DNA of 36,320 nucleotides from a virus. The notes beneath the pieces were generated by a model. It worked only from the letters and a program-made list of their open reading frames with translations, ran no database searches and was not told where the DNA came from. Location of the stretch: IMG/VR virus record IMGVR_UViG_3300025536_000028, positions 1 to 36,320 of that record, one strand, 5' to 3'. Both the position numbers and the translations under genes were made by a program. Below, piece by piece: positions 28,201 to 36,313 of the stretch. The first letter of the stretch is position 1; each line of letters starts with the position of its first letter.

Positions 28201-29582
28201 TGGGAAGCCTCTTTTCCTTATCTGGACTTTTGAACGGACTGAATACTGGAGGTGCAGGTCTGTTCGCCACCAATATCGCATCCAGTCTCGGATTCGGGAA
28301 CACAGGACAGATGATCATTGGGAACGCTTTCAGTCATCTTGGTTTTGGGGCGATTGGCTCATTAGGAGCCAGTCTGTTTGGTCTAGGTGGTGGATTAGGT
28401 GGTGGTATCGGAGGCACGGCCGGAACGCTAATCGGCAGTGCATTCGGTGGTCCTGTTGGCTCTGCGATCGGTGGATTCTTAGGATCTGCAATTGGTGGCC
28501 TCTTTGGCGGAGGCATCTCTCGTCAAACTGGCGGCGCTACAGTCAACTCGCGCACGGGAGCTGTGACGAGCCAAGGCGGTAAAGGCGATAGTGGTGATTT
28601 TGCCAGACAATTAGCATCTGGTCTTCAAGACGCTTTATCTAGTGCCGCTGATTTAATTGGAGCCGATTTGGCGCAGAATTTGCTCGCTGTCAGAACATTC
28701 GCTAACTCAGACAGATTCAATGGGCAATCTCCATTCACTCTTTTCGGAGAGGGTTTCAACAATAGAGTAATCGGCAACTTCTCGTCAGAGCAAGATTTAC
28801 TCCAGAAGGGCGTTTTGGCGCTCTTGCGTGATCCAAAATTCGTTCAGAACGTACCGAAAGAATTTCGACAAGCGCTCAGCCAAGCAACTACTCTTGATCA
28901 GTTCTTGAAAATGGCTCAAGAAATCAAATCAGTGACAGAGGCCCTTAATGGATTAGCAGATACGCTTCTGAACATTACTCCGTTCGGACAACAGATCAAA
29001 GAGCTGACCACTAATTTCCAATCGCTCAGAACAAATGCAAGTTTACTCGGATTGACTCTGGCTGATATCAACAAAGCAGAGTTGTTCCATCTGAATAGTC
29101 TGCAACTCGATATTATAGGTGCTATTAACTCAATTCCAGATCAAGCCCGATCGTTATTGAGCATAGATGCTTTACAAGCATTCAGAGATTCAACGAACTT
29201 TGGTTCTTTGTCACCCGGATCGCCAGTGGATAAGTTCGCGGCGGTAAGAGCTAGCTTTGATCAAATAGCTCAGGCTGCCCTCAGTGGCGATCAGTCGGCT
29301 ATCGCTAAACTACCGGGCATAGCTAGCGAGGCGCTTGCTCAAGGCCGAGACGTGTTCGCAAGCGGCCCTGCGTTTGCAGAGTTCTTCCGTACCGTTACAT
29401 CTACATTTGATCAGGTGTTATCTAACCAACAGAATCTGGCGGATGAATCTGGCGTTGATTTAGATTTCACAATCAGAGAAACCACCCAACTTCAGCTTGC
29501 GGCCCTGAAAGAACTTCAAACGCAGCTCAGTAAGGACCTCCAGGATGTCCGTAGAGCTATAGATCGAAACAGAGCTCGATAA
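25284..29582 (+). CDS. Tape measure protein
   Basis: A 1432-residue tail length protein, the longest gene of the window. N-terminal residues 1-60 (GDLQFIISAQTASLKRAQAD) and the following coiled regions, a hydrophobic segment near residues 480-505 (PVALAAVIGLIVGLLVKLGL) and a Gly/Ala-rich stretch at about 946-1080 (GIGGTAGTLIGSAFGGPVGS) are typical of siphovirus tape measures. It sets the tail length and may open the inner membrane during DNA entry. It starts at the shared TAATG after the frameshifted chaperone. By the usual ~1.5 angstrom per residue rule it would fit a tail around 200 nm; this is only an estimate. Confidence 0.95.
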   Translation: MATTIGDLQFIISAQTASLKRAQADVDQLKESLKRAAGANSDFSNVGKQVESATLRQVKAFQGARDTIIKLRQKIEELNKAGADTTVITAQMDRAYGRLRSQLERGIITQTKLNTEMDLFKRQTAAVGRGLDTLSKSTKGTDTDLKAMNQRMTDLAKSVQIALGPLSGVASRITAIASLANRNTAAIAGTVAALIAFGHAATSTIQKGQMYESEMKIIENRVKSLGGSIGFTSDQLDQMAKKLGRDTLTNANEARMAIVNLTTATSLSGANFKAALVTAQDLSATGFGDLISQSRRLAQILGEPAEGMERLRDIGIIFTQEQKAVIQTLDATGRSAEAQAIILGELNKRVGGNAVAAAKGYAGAIDTLRERFNEMAENAAKSGGVLDRLAAAVNRITDAIIHLSENSDIIRKFGSLVSSVLGNTIEIFASFVEHIDVIGVSLASALGVSAITSIVSGIKKLTTATIAADAAVAKAGGLRALLSWPVALAAVIGLIVGLLVKLGLVDDLWNAIKGTIESIKISIEELWKTMSGEKIIAGVRELLTNTFNYWARQLENTPFDGMLKRMAEGLSNLTGVVGEAGVAFGKNVKEAFGDNKWIQDTISGMNLITDNISKSVASAVAAQKAAVDAKKITDDAIGGTSVSGQLERDPVTFDFIQYTDAIQKAALELQSMDLATKGVDDSTIKLAASVQGISKAFNITADGIEIVNNHLAVYNERVKGKAVFAEVSKMIEKDLPKASALEEASKSTRELTTSWIELAAQIGIGDEKLAQGLEAIANNGKKAEALIRKPQTALDDQVKTLNAQAKALEKSEKELFVINELLKVDVAGLEEMGIKGAALAAELERVRVAAEGSFDQKERIKQMKSAMQELSSLMERSFDRIGSAITEMFLRGKDEAISFKNVMKAIGSEILQFFIQLAIVNPIKNAFTGGFGGTQSATLGSLNMALSAAGGGAAGSGVGGIGGAGSPGGSGSMGSLFSLSGLLNGLNTGGAGLFATNIASSLGFGNTGQMIIGNAFSHLGFGAIGSLGASLFGLGGGLGGGIGGTAGTLIGSAFGGPVGSAIGGFLGSAIGGLFGGGISRQTGGATVNSRTGAVTSQGGKGDSGDFARQLASGLQDALSSAADLIGADLAQNLLAVRTFANSDRFNGQSPFTLFGEGFNNRVIGNFSSEQDLLQKGVLALLRDPKFVQNVPKEFRQALSQATTLDQFLKMAQEIKSVTEALNGLADTLLNITPFGQQIKELTTNFQSLRTNASLLGLTLADINKAELFHLNSLQLDIIGAINSIPDQARSLLSIDALQAFRDSTNFGSLSPGSPVDKFAAVRASFDQIAQAALSGDQSAIAKLPGIASEALAQGRDVFASGPAFAEFFRTVTSTFDQVLSNQQNLADESGVDLDFTIRETTQLQLAALKELQTQLSKDLQDVRRAIDRNRAR

Positions 29583-31036
29583 TGCCTACTACAGTCACTC
29601 GATACGTTAACACTGCCTCTACGGCTGGTGGAGACGGAACTACAAACGCAACAGCGGGAGCGAATCGGGCTTATGCTTCTTTGTCGGAAGCAGAAACAGC
29701 AGAACAAAAAGATTTAGTATCAGCCGACGAGGCGTTAATTATTGAGTGTTGTGGTTCCACCCCAGATACTACGGTGCTTATAAATGGGTTTACAACAGAT
29801 GCAACAAGAAATATCACAATTCGAGGGAATCGATCAGATCCAACTGGATTTAACACATCTGGAGTTTATAGTAATTCGTTCTATGCTATTGAGGGATCTA
29901 GTACAACTCTGCCTTTCCAATGTTTAGATAATTATGTGACACTGGATGGGGTTCAAATAGCCATAAGAGGATCGAGCGATACAGGCATAGTAAGTGTAAG
30001 TTCATCGAACACTACTTTTGCTCTGAGAAATAATATACTTCTTAGTGCTACTACTGGATTAATTTCTTCTAATGCGGCTGTGCAGATTAACGCAGATGGA
30101 TCCATTGTAGAAAACAACATTATATATTGTACAGGCTCTCCTGGCGTTTATCATGGTCTTTCTGTAAACAACGACATAACGAGTGGAAGAATATATAACA
30201 ACACCATTTATGGTTGGAATAGAGGTATAACTAATTCTAGCTCTCAATCAGATGATATCAAAAACAATGTGTTGTTCGATAACATCGATGATATATTCCC
30301 TGGTATTGGATCTCCTACAATCGATTACAACGCATCCGATGATCTGGATGGAACAAATGCTGTAGATATATCTCCAGGAGCTACAGAAGCTGATGATTGG
30401 GACGATTGTTTTGTCGATTATCTAAATGGAGATCTTCGTCCAAAAGGCGCGAGCGTCTTAGTTGCTGCTGGTATTGGAAGTGGAACAGATGCAAATGTTC
30501 CAACTACAGACATAATCGGGGCCTCTAGAAGCTCAACTACTCCAACAATCGGAGCATTTGAAAAAGCCGTTCACGTTTTCACGTCTGTTCAAGACTTGAT
30601 GATAAATCAATCTCTTGAAACTGTGATATTTGTCGCACATGAATTCACTTCTGTTCAGAGTTTATCTCTAGATCAATCGCTAGAATCAGTAATTGTAGAT
30701 AGCAACACAGCCAAAGATTTAGAGATAGAACTTAATCTAGATGCAGTTACGATCGTTTACGATCATATTCTGTCTCCCGCTGATTTGGCATTATCGATAA
30801 CTATTGATGAAGTTATTGATATCGATTATTTGCTCCAGTCGCTGTCATTAGATAGTCCAACTATGGCGAGTGTGTATGTTCTGTCGCCATCAGACATGAC
30901 AATATCTCAATCACTCGAGCCAGTGATTGGCTTCGCAGAGGATTCTGGGTTAACAAGATTCCAACAACTACTCACACAACCCACATCCAAGAGAGAGTTT
31001 TTGATTCATCTACGTCCGTTTAAACTCGACTCATAA
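29582..31036 (+). CDS. Beta-helix tail protein with fibre-type repeats
   Basis: A 484-residue protein. The first ~325 residues are a parallel beta-helix (start TVTRYVNTASTAGGDGTTNA, rungs with NIIYCTGSPGVYHGLSVNND and IYNNTIYGWN, ending GDLRPKGASVLVAAGIGSGT). Residues about 330-455 hold degenerate copies of the 22-residue repeat found at 14145-15272 (HILSPADLALSITIDEV; LSPSDMTISQSLEP). The C-terminus SKREFLIHLRPFKLDS may dock on the tail tip. TAATG overlaps on both sides. It probably binds the host surface; no clear enzyme residues. Confidence 0.78.
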   Translation: MPTTVTRYVNTASTAGGDGTTNATAGANRAYASLSEAETAEQKDLVSADEALIIECCGSTPDTTVLINGFTTDATRNITIRGNRSDPTGFNTSGVYSNSFYAIEGSSTTLPFQCLDNYVTLDGVQIAIRGSSDTGIVSVSSSNTTFALRNNILLSATTGLISSNAAVQINADGSIVENNIIYCTGSPGVYHGLSVNNDITSGRIYNNTIYGWNRGITNSSSQSDDIKNNVLFDNIDDIFPGIGSPTIDYNASDDLDGTNAVDISPGATEADDWDDCFVDYLNGDLRPKGASVLVAAGIGSGTDANVPTTDIIGASRSSTTPTIGAFEKAVHVFTSVQDLMINQSLETVIFVAHEFTSVQSLSLDQSLESVIVDSNTAKDLEIELNLDAVTIVYDHILSPADLALSITIDEVIDIDYLLQSLSLDSPTMASVYVLSPSDMTISQSLEPVIGFAEDSGLTRFQQLLTQPTSKREFLIHLRPFKLDS

Positions 31037-32547
31037 TGCGCGGATATACTCCCTACGCCGAGTTACCATTTGCGACCCTCAGATCATCTGACTCGGGTGT
31101 AGAGGCGGTCGGGAATTTCTACTTCAGCAAATTCGGTTTCATCAGCAGTAGCGGTATTGCGCCAGAACACACACTTTATGATCCACGAGTGATCCAGCCT
31201 CTGAGATTCGTGAGAACGATTCTGAACGGAGGATACATGTCCGGCATCACTGATGTTGATGGAGAAATACTTCTCGATAACACAGATGGCGGTCTCGATA
31301 GTATGCTCATTGGTAACTCTTTTATTGGACGAAGCGTTACTGTAAAGCTCGGAGCTACTGATTTTGCTACATCTGAATTCGGTACTATTTTCAACGGGTT
31401 GATGGATGTTGTGGATAACACAGAAGATGTTATCCGCATCACTGTTAGATGCAAAACATTCAACCTCGATGCCCCTGTCCAGACGAATCTCTATGATGGA
31501 ACAGGAGGAAACGAGGGAAGTACAAACCTCGAGGACAAACCAAAACCTCTCGCTTATGGAGTTGTTCGTAATGTCCCCGCGATACTCGTAGATGCCGCAA
31601 ACTTGATCTATCAAGTTCACGATGGGTCCGTTAACGATATTCCAGCCGTGTATGACAGAGGTGTTCTTTTAACGGCTGTAGCGAGTTCTGTAGCCCCTGG
31701 TCTCGGTGAGTACCAGAACAATAGCTCTGTCGGAATGTTCAAGTTAGGTGGATCTCCATCAGGCGAGGTTACAGCAGACGTAGAAGGCGACAACTCGAGT
31801 GGTTACGTCACGAAGACGGCCGATATAGTGAAAAGAGTGATGCTCACAAAAGGCTCTTATTCGGCTACAGAGCTGGAATCTACATCCTTCGATAAACTGA
31901 ACACGCTGAGTACGGCTGCTGTCGGAATCTGGGTTGGAACCAATATCACCTCAGTTCGAGAAGTAGTGGATGAATTGCTGAAAGGAATCGGAGCTTTTGG
32001 ATATTTCAGTAATCTAGCTGTGTTCTCGGTTGGTAGATTCGATCTACCAATCAACCCAGCAATATTATCACTCGATCAAGACAAGATAATATCAATTGTG
32101 CGGAGCAATATTTCTACAGTTGGTAATCCTCCTGTATGGCGTACCAGAGTTGGATATCAAAGAAACTATACAGTTCAAACTGATTTGGCGGGTTCTGTCG
32201 ATTCTGCTCGTCGAGAATTCGCTACGCAACCCTACAGATTAGCTACCGCTTCTGACTCTGCTGTATTGAACAGATTCGCCATAACAAACGAGCCAGAACC
32301 TATAGCATCTTATTTTGATAATCAAGTGGATGCGCTCGCCGAAGCTGTGCGTATTCAAGAGATTACAGGAGATATGCACTACATATATGAAATCATCACC
32401 AAAGAATCTGTGCAAGATATCAAATTGAACAGCGTAGTGTCTCTTACATATCCGCGATGGGAATTGAAAAATGGTAAGCTAGGTCGCGTAGTTGGAATTG
32501 ATGTTGATAACGACCTCAATGAAAACAGATTGGTGATATTCATATGA
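31036..32547 (+). CDS. Tail tip/hub protein
   Basis: A 503-residue protein placed directly after the beta-helix gene in the tail-tip region. Features include an N-terminal FYFSKFGFISSSGIAPEHTL, an early domain with GSVNDIPAVYDRGVLL and a C-terminal VVSLTYPRWELKNGKLGRVV followed by DNDLNENRLVIFI. That ending resembles the closing domain of tail hub or distal tail proteins (gp27-like) of siphoviruses. It probably forms the tail tip ring or hub to which fibres attach. TAATG overlap upstream, ATGA downstream. Confidence 0.68.
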   Translation: MRGYTPYAELPFATLRSSDSGVEAVGNFYFSKFGFISSSGIAPEHTLYDPRVIQPLRFVRTILNGGYMSGITDVDGEILLDNTDGGLDSMLIGNSFIGRSVTVKLGATDFATSEFGTIFNGLMDVVDNTEDVIRITVRCKTFNLDAPVQTNLYDGTGGNEGSTNLEDKPKPLAYGVVRNVPAILVDAANLIYQVHDGSVNDIPAVYDRGVLLTAVASSVAPGLGEYQNNSSVGMFKLGGSPSGEVTADVEGDNSSGYVTKTADIVKRVMLTKGSYSATELESTSFDKLNTLSTAAVGIWVGTNITSVREVVDELLKGIGAFGYFSNLAVFSVGRFDLPINPAILSLDQDKIISIVRSNISTVGNPPVWRTRVGYQRNYTVQTDLAGSVDSARREFATQPYRLATASDSAVLNRFAITNEPEPIASYFDNQVDALAEAVRIQEITGDMHYIYEIITKESVQDIKLNSVVSLTYPRWELKNGKLGRVVGIDVDNDLNENRLVIFI

Positions 32548-33311
32548 AATTAGCGTGGATCAATCGATTCGACGATGCAATAATCGAAGCCGGATCGGCA
32601 GTATCTACACTTCCTGTATCGAATCTGAAAAACCCTCAATTGGCTGTGAAATGGCAATCAGCCGGCGGAATAACAACGACATACATACTAGCTGACCTCG
32701 GATCTGCTTATCCAATCGAGTGTGTAGCTGTTCTTGGTACGAATCTCACCCCTGCGGGAACAATCAGAATAAGAGGAAGTAACTCAGATAACACTGCTGT
32801 TACCGGAGAGATTGTTGATACTGGAACTCTGTCAAGCATTCTAAAGACGGGATATCGTCATATCTATCGTGTGTTGGCGGCAGAATACACAGCACGCTAC
32901 TGGCGCATCGATCTAACAGATGCAACGTTAGACAAAATCAGTGCGGGGCGCGTGTTTCTTGGTCCAGCTTGGACACCATCGAAAGCGATGTTGTTTGGAT
33001 GGGGTGTTACTTATCACGATGCCTCACGTACTACCAGATCGAAAGGCGGACAGGTTTACGCAGATCAATCGTTTCGATTCCGCTCTCTTGATTTCACTCT
33101 GGCCTTTATGGATCAAGCAGAGATGTTCAACAACTCTTTCGAGATAGACAGAGCCAATGGATTAACCGAAGATGTTCTGATTATACCGGACGAGAACGGT
33201 TCTTTCAATCCAGAAATGTCTATCTACGGGTTGGTTATCGGATCTCTTCCTTTGAATCATCAGACATACCAGATATATAGACAACGGTACCGTATCGAGG
33301 AGCGCCTCTAA
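32544..33311 (+). CDS. Tail-tip protein with discoidin-like domain
   Basis: A 255-residue protein. Residues about 15-130 (LPVSNLKNPQLAVKWQSAGG, TYILADLGSAYPIECVAVLG, TARYWRIDLTDATLD) have the pattern of an F5/8 type C (discoidin) or galactose-binding-like fold. The C-terminal part ends IYRQRYRIEERL. It probably bridges hub and fibre or binds surface sugars. ATGA overlap with the hub gene. Confidence 0.68.
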   Translation: MKLAWINRFDDAIIEAGSAVSTLPVSNLKNPQLAVKWQSAGGITTTYILADLGSAYPIECVAVLGTNLTPAGTIRIRGSNSDNTAVTGEIVDTGTLSSILKTGYRHIYRVLAAEYTARYWRIDLTDATLDKISAGRVFLGPAWTPSKAMLFGWGVTYHDASRTTRSKGGQVYADQSFRFRSLDFTLAFMDQAEMFNNSFEIDRANGLTEDVLIIPDENGSFNPEMSIYGLVIGSLPLNHQTYQIYRQRYRIEERL

Positions 33312-34375
33312 TGTTCGTAGTAGCAGATCGGGTCAAAGAAACATCGACCACTAATGGAACTGGAAACCTAGATTTAGATGGCGCTTCTACTGGATTCCAG
33401 TCTTTTGTTGGGGCGATAGGAACCGGGAACACAACTCTCTACCTCATAACCGATAACACGGATTGGGAAATCGGTATTGGTACTATCACAGATGGAACAC
33501 CGGATACCATAACGAGAACAACAGTCCTTTATTCAAGTAACAGTAACAATCTGGTGAACTGGGCTGGAGGAGCCACAAAAGACATTGCTTGCGTATTTCC
33601 CGCAGATGGATATATCCCCTCTATGCGTCTGTTCAACAACGACAGTGGTTCTGCTCTTGGTCCGACGTTGAATCTCATTCGGCGATCTGAGTCTCCGGCA
33701 GACGACGATTTGTTGGGTCATATCGATTTCATCGGAAAAGATGATGCCGGCAATGACACTATTTACGCGCGAATTCACGCGAAAGCTACAGATGTATCGA
33801 ATACAACAGAAGATGGAGAATTGGTCCTCTCTATCATGGTAAATGGAACTCTAACCGAGATGGTTAGTTTCGATGAGACTGGTATTGTCGCTGACATCAG
33901 TCAAGTTTTGCCTGGGACAATCATCGCGTATGGAGGAACAGGAACTCCAACAGGTTATCTAGAGTGTAATGGCCAGAATGTATCACGTACCACTTATGCA
34001 GATTTGTTTACAGCAGTATCCACGACTTGGGGATCAGGAGACGGATCCACAACTTTCGGTGTCCCGAACTTCCAGCGGAGAACCCTAGTAGGAAAAGGGG
34101 GCAGTGGAACCGGAACATTAGGGAATGCTGTAGGTAATACAGGTGGAGCCGAGACTGTCAATCATTCTCATACACACACGTTCAGTGGCTCTGCTTCTAC
34201 TGGTACACCAAGTTCTACTCTTCCTGTAGATGATAGTGCTGGAAGTCCGGCACCTGTTGGTTCGTCTACTCATACACACCCCGTTCTTATAAGTGGCACG
34301 ACAGGCGGAGCTAGTACAGTGACGTTCAGCGTTATGCAGCCTTCTGCTGTCGTTGGATATTTCATCAAGACTTGA
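33311..34375 (+). CDS. Tail fibre with phage tail collar domain
   Basis: A 354-residue protein. From about residue 200 it has a tail collar / microcystin-dependent-type domain: PGTIIAYGGTGTPTGYLECN, then RTTYADLFTAVSTTWGSGDG, TTFGVPNFQRRTLVGKG, repeated NHSHTHTFSG/STHTHPVLISG histidine segments and a final AVVGYFIKT. The His pairs may hold metal ions in a trimer. The N-terminal part (DRVKETSTTNGTGNLDL) is the attachment segment. It likely forms the receptor-binding end of the tail. TAATG overlap with the upstream gene. Confidence 0.9.
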   Translation: MFVVADRVKETSTTNGTGNLDLDGASTGFQSFVGAIGTGNTTLYLITDNTDWEIGIGTITDGTPDTITRTTVLYSSNSNNLVNWAGGATKDIACVFPADGYIPSMRLFNNDSGSALGPTLNLIRRSESPADDDLLGHIDFIGKDDAGNDTIYARIHAKATDVSNTTEDGELVLSIMVNGTLTEMVSFDETGIVADISQVLPGTIIAYGGTGTPTGYLECNGQNVSRTTYADLFTAVSTTWGSGDGSTTFGVPNFQRRTLVGKGGSGTGTLGNAVGNTGGAETVNHSHTHTFSGSASTGTPSSTLPVDDSAGSPAPVGSSTHTHPVLISGTTGGASTVTFSVMQPSAVVGYFIKT

Positions 34376-34382
34376 GGTATAT

Positions 34383-34664
34383 ATGATTAAGATAAGTACA
34401 GATGCTTGGCGCGGAACCATAGAAGAGCTTCGAGATAGGGTAGAAGCATTCGCACGAGCCAAAAAAGAACACTCTATGACTGTAGGAGTTCCGGCTCCTA
34501 TAGAAGAGGAGCTAATAGAATACCTATGGCAAAGCGGCGATGATTATGTTCTCGTAACGGATGAGATGACGATGATTCGAAGAGCACTTATTGCTCTATC
34601 AAAGAAAAGGGGTGCGCCGAAAGAATTGCTAGATTACGCAGAGATGTATACTGTAAACACATGA
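34383..34664 (+). CDS. Hypothetical 93-aa protein
   Basis: Starts MIKISTDAWRGTIEELRDRV and is mainly charged and helical to the end. GAGG lies 6 bases upstream of ATG 34383; the frame opens earlier at 34353 inside the fibre gene. An ATGA overlap couples it to the next membrane protein gene. Probably a fibre or lysis-region accessory protein; family not recognised. Confidence 0.62.
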   Translation: MIKISTDAWRGTIEELRDRVEAFARAKKEHSMTVGVPAPIEEELIEYLWQSGDDYVLVTDEMTMIRRALIALSKKRGAPKELLDYAEMYTVNT

Positions 34665-34915
34665 ACACATTCTACGATAGAAACAAACAACTCATAGATC
34701 AAACTGCTCATTTCGCTGTTGGTCTTGGTTTCGTTGTGGTCATGAGCATTATCGCTCCTATATTGGTATCGATGGGCGTCATGATGGCTCTGGCGATTGC
34801 CAGAGAGATTATCCAACACGAGGGATTCGATTTAGGTTTTGGCAGCGCACTAGATCTTGCTTTCTTCTTCGTCGGTGGTTTTTTTGGCTGTGTCATATCA
34901 GCTCTGATCTATTGA
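34661..34915 (+). CDS. Two-TM membrane protein, possible holin
   Basis: An 84-residue protein with hydrophobic stretches at about 18-45 (FAVGLGFVVVMSIIAPILVS) and 64-83 (ALDLAFFFVGGFFGCVISAL). The HF.VG ... REIIQ ... DL...F.GG pattern is known from phage membrane proteins. Located just upstream of the endolysin region, so a holin or antiholin is plausible, as is a VanZ-like membrane role. Confidence 0.6.
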   Translation: MNTFYDRNKQLIDQTAHFAVGLGFVVVMSIIAPILVSMGVMMALAIAREIIQHEGFDLGFGSALDLAFFFVGGFFGCVISALIY

Positions 34916-34925
34916 GGACATCGAA

Positions 34926-35375
34926 ATGAGCTTTTTTGGAACCGCTAAAATAGAACAATATGACCGCCTGGATATCGCCCTAGAAGCAATAGGACAACTC
35001 GCACTCAAAACGAAAGATCAATTATCTAGATTCACTCTACAATGGTCGGAAGAATGTCCGATACCTGTTTGGGTAACAGCAGAAGATGACACAGTTATTT
35101 ACATCAACGCCGCATACGAAAAAGAGTTCAATAAGACATACTCATCTTTCGTAGGAAATAACGGGAAAGGATCTTGGCCTCAGGAAGTAAGTGACCGTTT
35201 TGCTATCGAGAGCCGCCACGTAAGATCACAGAAACGTAGTATTTGTTTTACAGAAACACTAAATGGAAAGACGTATTTTGTGGTGAAATATCCCATCAAT
35301 GGAAACAAAGTCGGTGGATTTTGTATCCCTATGGATCTTATAGGGGCCGCGAATGAGCAATGGAGATCAGTCTGA
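34926..35375 (+). CDS. PAS-domain protein in the lysis region
   Basis: A 149-residue protein. Residues about 45-140 have a clear PAS pattern: CPIPVWVTAEDDTVIYINAA followed by YEKEF (core strands and helix), a WPQEVSDRFAIESRHV helix region, then ETLNGKTYFVVKYPINGNKV followed by GGFCI (closing strands). PAS domains sense ligands, redox or light, or hold proteins together. The first ~40 residues are helical; no output domain is present. No TM segment is seen. It overlaps the next gene by 23 bases, so it sits in a coupled lysis cassette. Confidence 0.78.
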   Translation: MSFFGTAKIEQYDRLDIALEAIGQLALKTKDQLSRFTLQWSEECPIPVWVTAEDDTVIYINAAYEKEFNKTYSSFVGNNGKGSWPQEVSDRFAIESRHVRSQKRSICFTETLNGKTYFVVKYPINGNKVGGFCIPMDLIGAANEQWRSV

Positions 35376-35592
35376 ATTAGATCAAGTCATCAATAAAATC
35401 ATTGCGGGAGAAGAAGTACCTCCAGATGTGTTGATGATTGTTTTCGCAAGTGCCCTAAGAGAAGCTCGCAAAGACGCGAAGACTGCTCTTGCTTTGGCAA
35501 CCGAAAACAAGAAATTGTTGTACGGGATCACATCGATATTCGCCGCAGCCGTATACGCGACAGAGAAAGGATGGCTTAACTTGCCTTTTTAA
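35353..35592 (+). CDS. Small membrane-associated lysis-region protein
   Basis: A 79-residue protein with a polar N-terminus (SNGDQSELDQVINKIIAGEE), a helix with VLMIVFASALREARKDAK and a C-terminal hydrophobic segment LLYGITSIFAAAVYATEKGW. The single C-terminal segment fits a pinholin- or spanin-like accessory, but the identity is unclear. It overlaps the PAS gene by 23 bases and ends 1 base before the endolysin start. Confidence 0.6.
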   Translation: MSNGDQSELDQVINKIIAGEEVPPDVLMIVFASALREARKDAKTALALATENKKLLYGITSIFAAAVYATEKGWLNLPF

Positions 35593-35593
35593 A

Positions 35594-36124
35594 ATGAAAC
35601 ACCCGATGCTCAAGATTGAAATGTGGATCAAAAGAATCGTTGGCCATGAGGGCGGATTCTCTTTAGATCCCAAAGACAAAGGAAATTGGACTCTCGGCCA
35701 TGTCGGAAAAGGCGAGCTGAAAGGCACGAAATGGGGAGTTTCTGCCGCAGCTTATCCACACTTGAACATTCGAAATCTGAGTGTTCAAGACGCGGCTGAT
35801 ATATACAAAAGAGATTATCTAGACCCACTTCAAGCTGATTCTTTTGAAGATGGTGTCGCATTCCAGCTTTTGGATTTCGCCATTAACTCTGGTGTGGCCG
35901 CCGCCAAGAAAGGAATTCAGAAAGCAGTTAACGTGAAGCCAGATGGCGTGATAGGTCCGGTCACATTGAAAGCAATCTTGTCCTATACCGAGGCAGACAT
36001 GATTATGCTATTGTTGGCCACGAGATTGGAGTTTCTGACATCTGCTCCGACTTGGCCAGATCATGGTCGAGGTTGGGTAAGAAGAGTCGCTCAGAATCTC
36101 AAATATGGTGTTTTAGATTCTTAG
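35594..36124 (+). CDS. Endolysin, GH108-type muramidase
   Basis: A 176-residue peptidoglycan hydrolase. HEGGFSLDPKDKGNWT (Glu19 in the EGGF motif, the expected catalytic acid of GH108) followed by GTKWGVSAAAYP, DAADIYKRDYLDPLQAD and LDFAINSGVAAA matches the GH108 lysozyme family, and KPDGVIGPVTLKAI fits the C-terminal PG_binding_3 part. The start is ATG 35594, one base after the previous stop; ATG 35606 is possible. Neither has a strong ribosome site, so translation is likely coupled. There is no signal peptide, so it needs a holin to reach the wall. Confidence 0.9.
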   Translation: MKHPMLKIEMWIKRIVGHEGGFSLDPKDKGNWTLGHVGKGELKGTKWGVSAAAYPHLNIRNLSVQDAADIYKRDYLDPLQADSFEDGVAFQLLDFAINSGVAAAKKGIQKAVNVKPDGVIGPVTLKAILSYTEADMIMLLLATRLEFLTSAPTWPDHGRGWVRRVAQNLKYGVLDS

Positions 36125-36133
36125 GAGGATCAA

Positions 36134-36313
36134 ATGAACGCAATCCTGAACAGACTGAAGGAACCTAGCACATGGGCCGGTATCGCCGGCGTGATGGCTG
36201 GCGTTGGACTCTTCGGACTTACCGAAGACCAATGGATGCAAGTTGGAGGTGCTATCGCTGCGGTCGCTGGTGTGATCGCAATGCTGGTATCAGAAAAGGG
36301 GGTTGCTAAGTAA
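36134..36313 (+). CDS. Holin-like small membrane protein
   Basis: A 59-residue protein with hydrophobic stretches at about 13-28 (TWAGIAGVMAGVGLFG) and 37-53 (VGGAIAAVAGVIAMLVS), separated by a polar turn. The start LKEPSTWAGIAG followed by a Gly/Ala-rich second segment is familiar from small phage proteins next to GH108-type endolysins, often named holin. GGAGG lies 5 bases before ATG 36134. The TAA stop lies in the terminal hairpin. Confidence 0.72.
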   Translation: MNAILNRLKEPSTWAGIAGVMAGVGLFGLTEDQWMQVGGAIAAVAGVIAMLVSEKGVAK

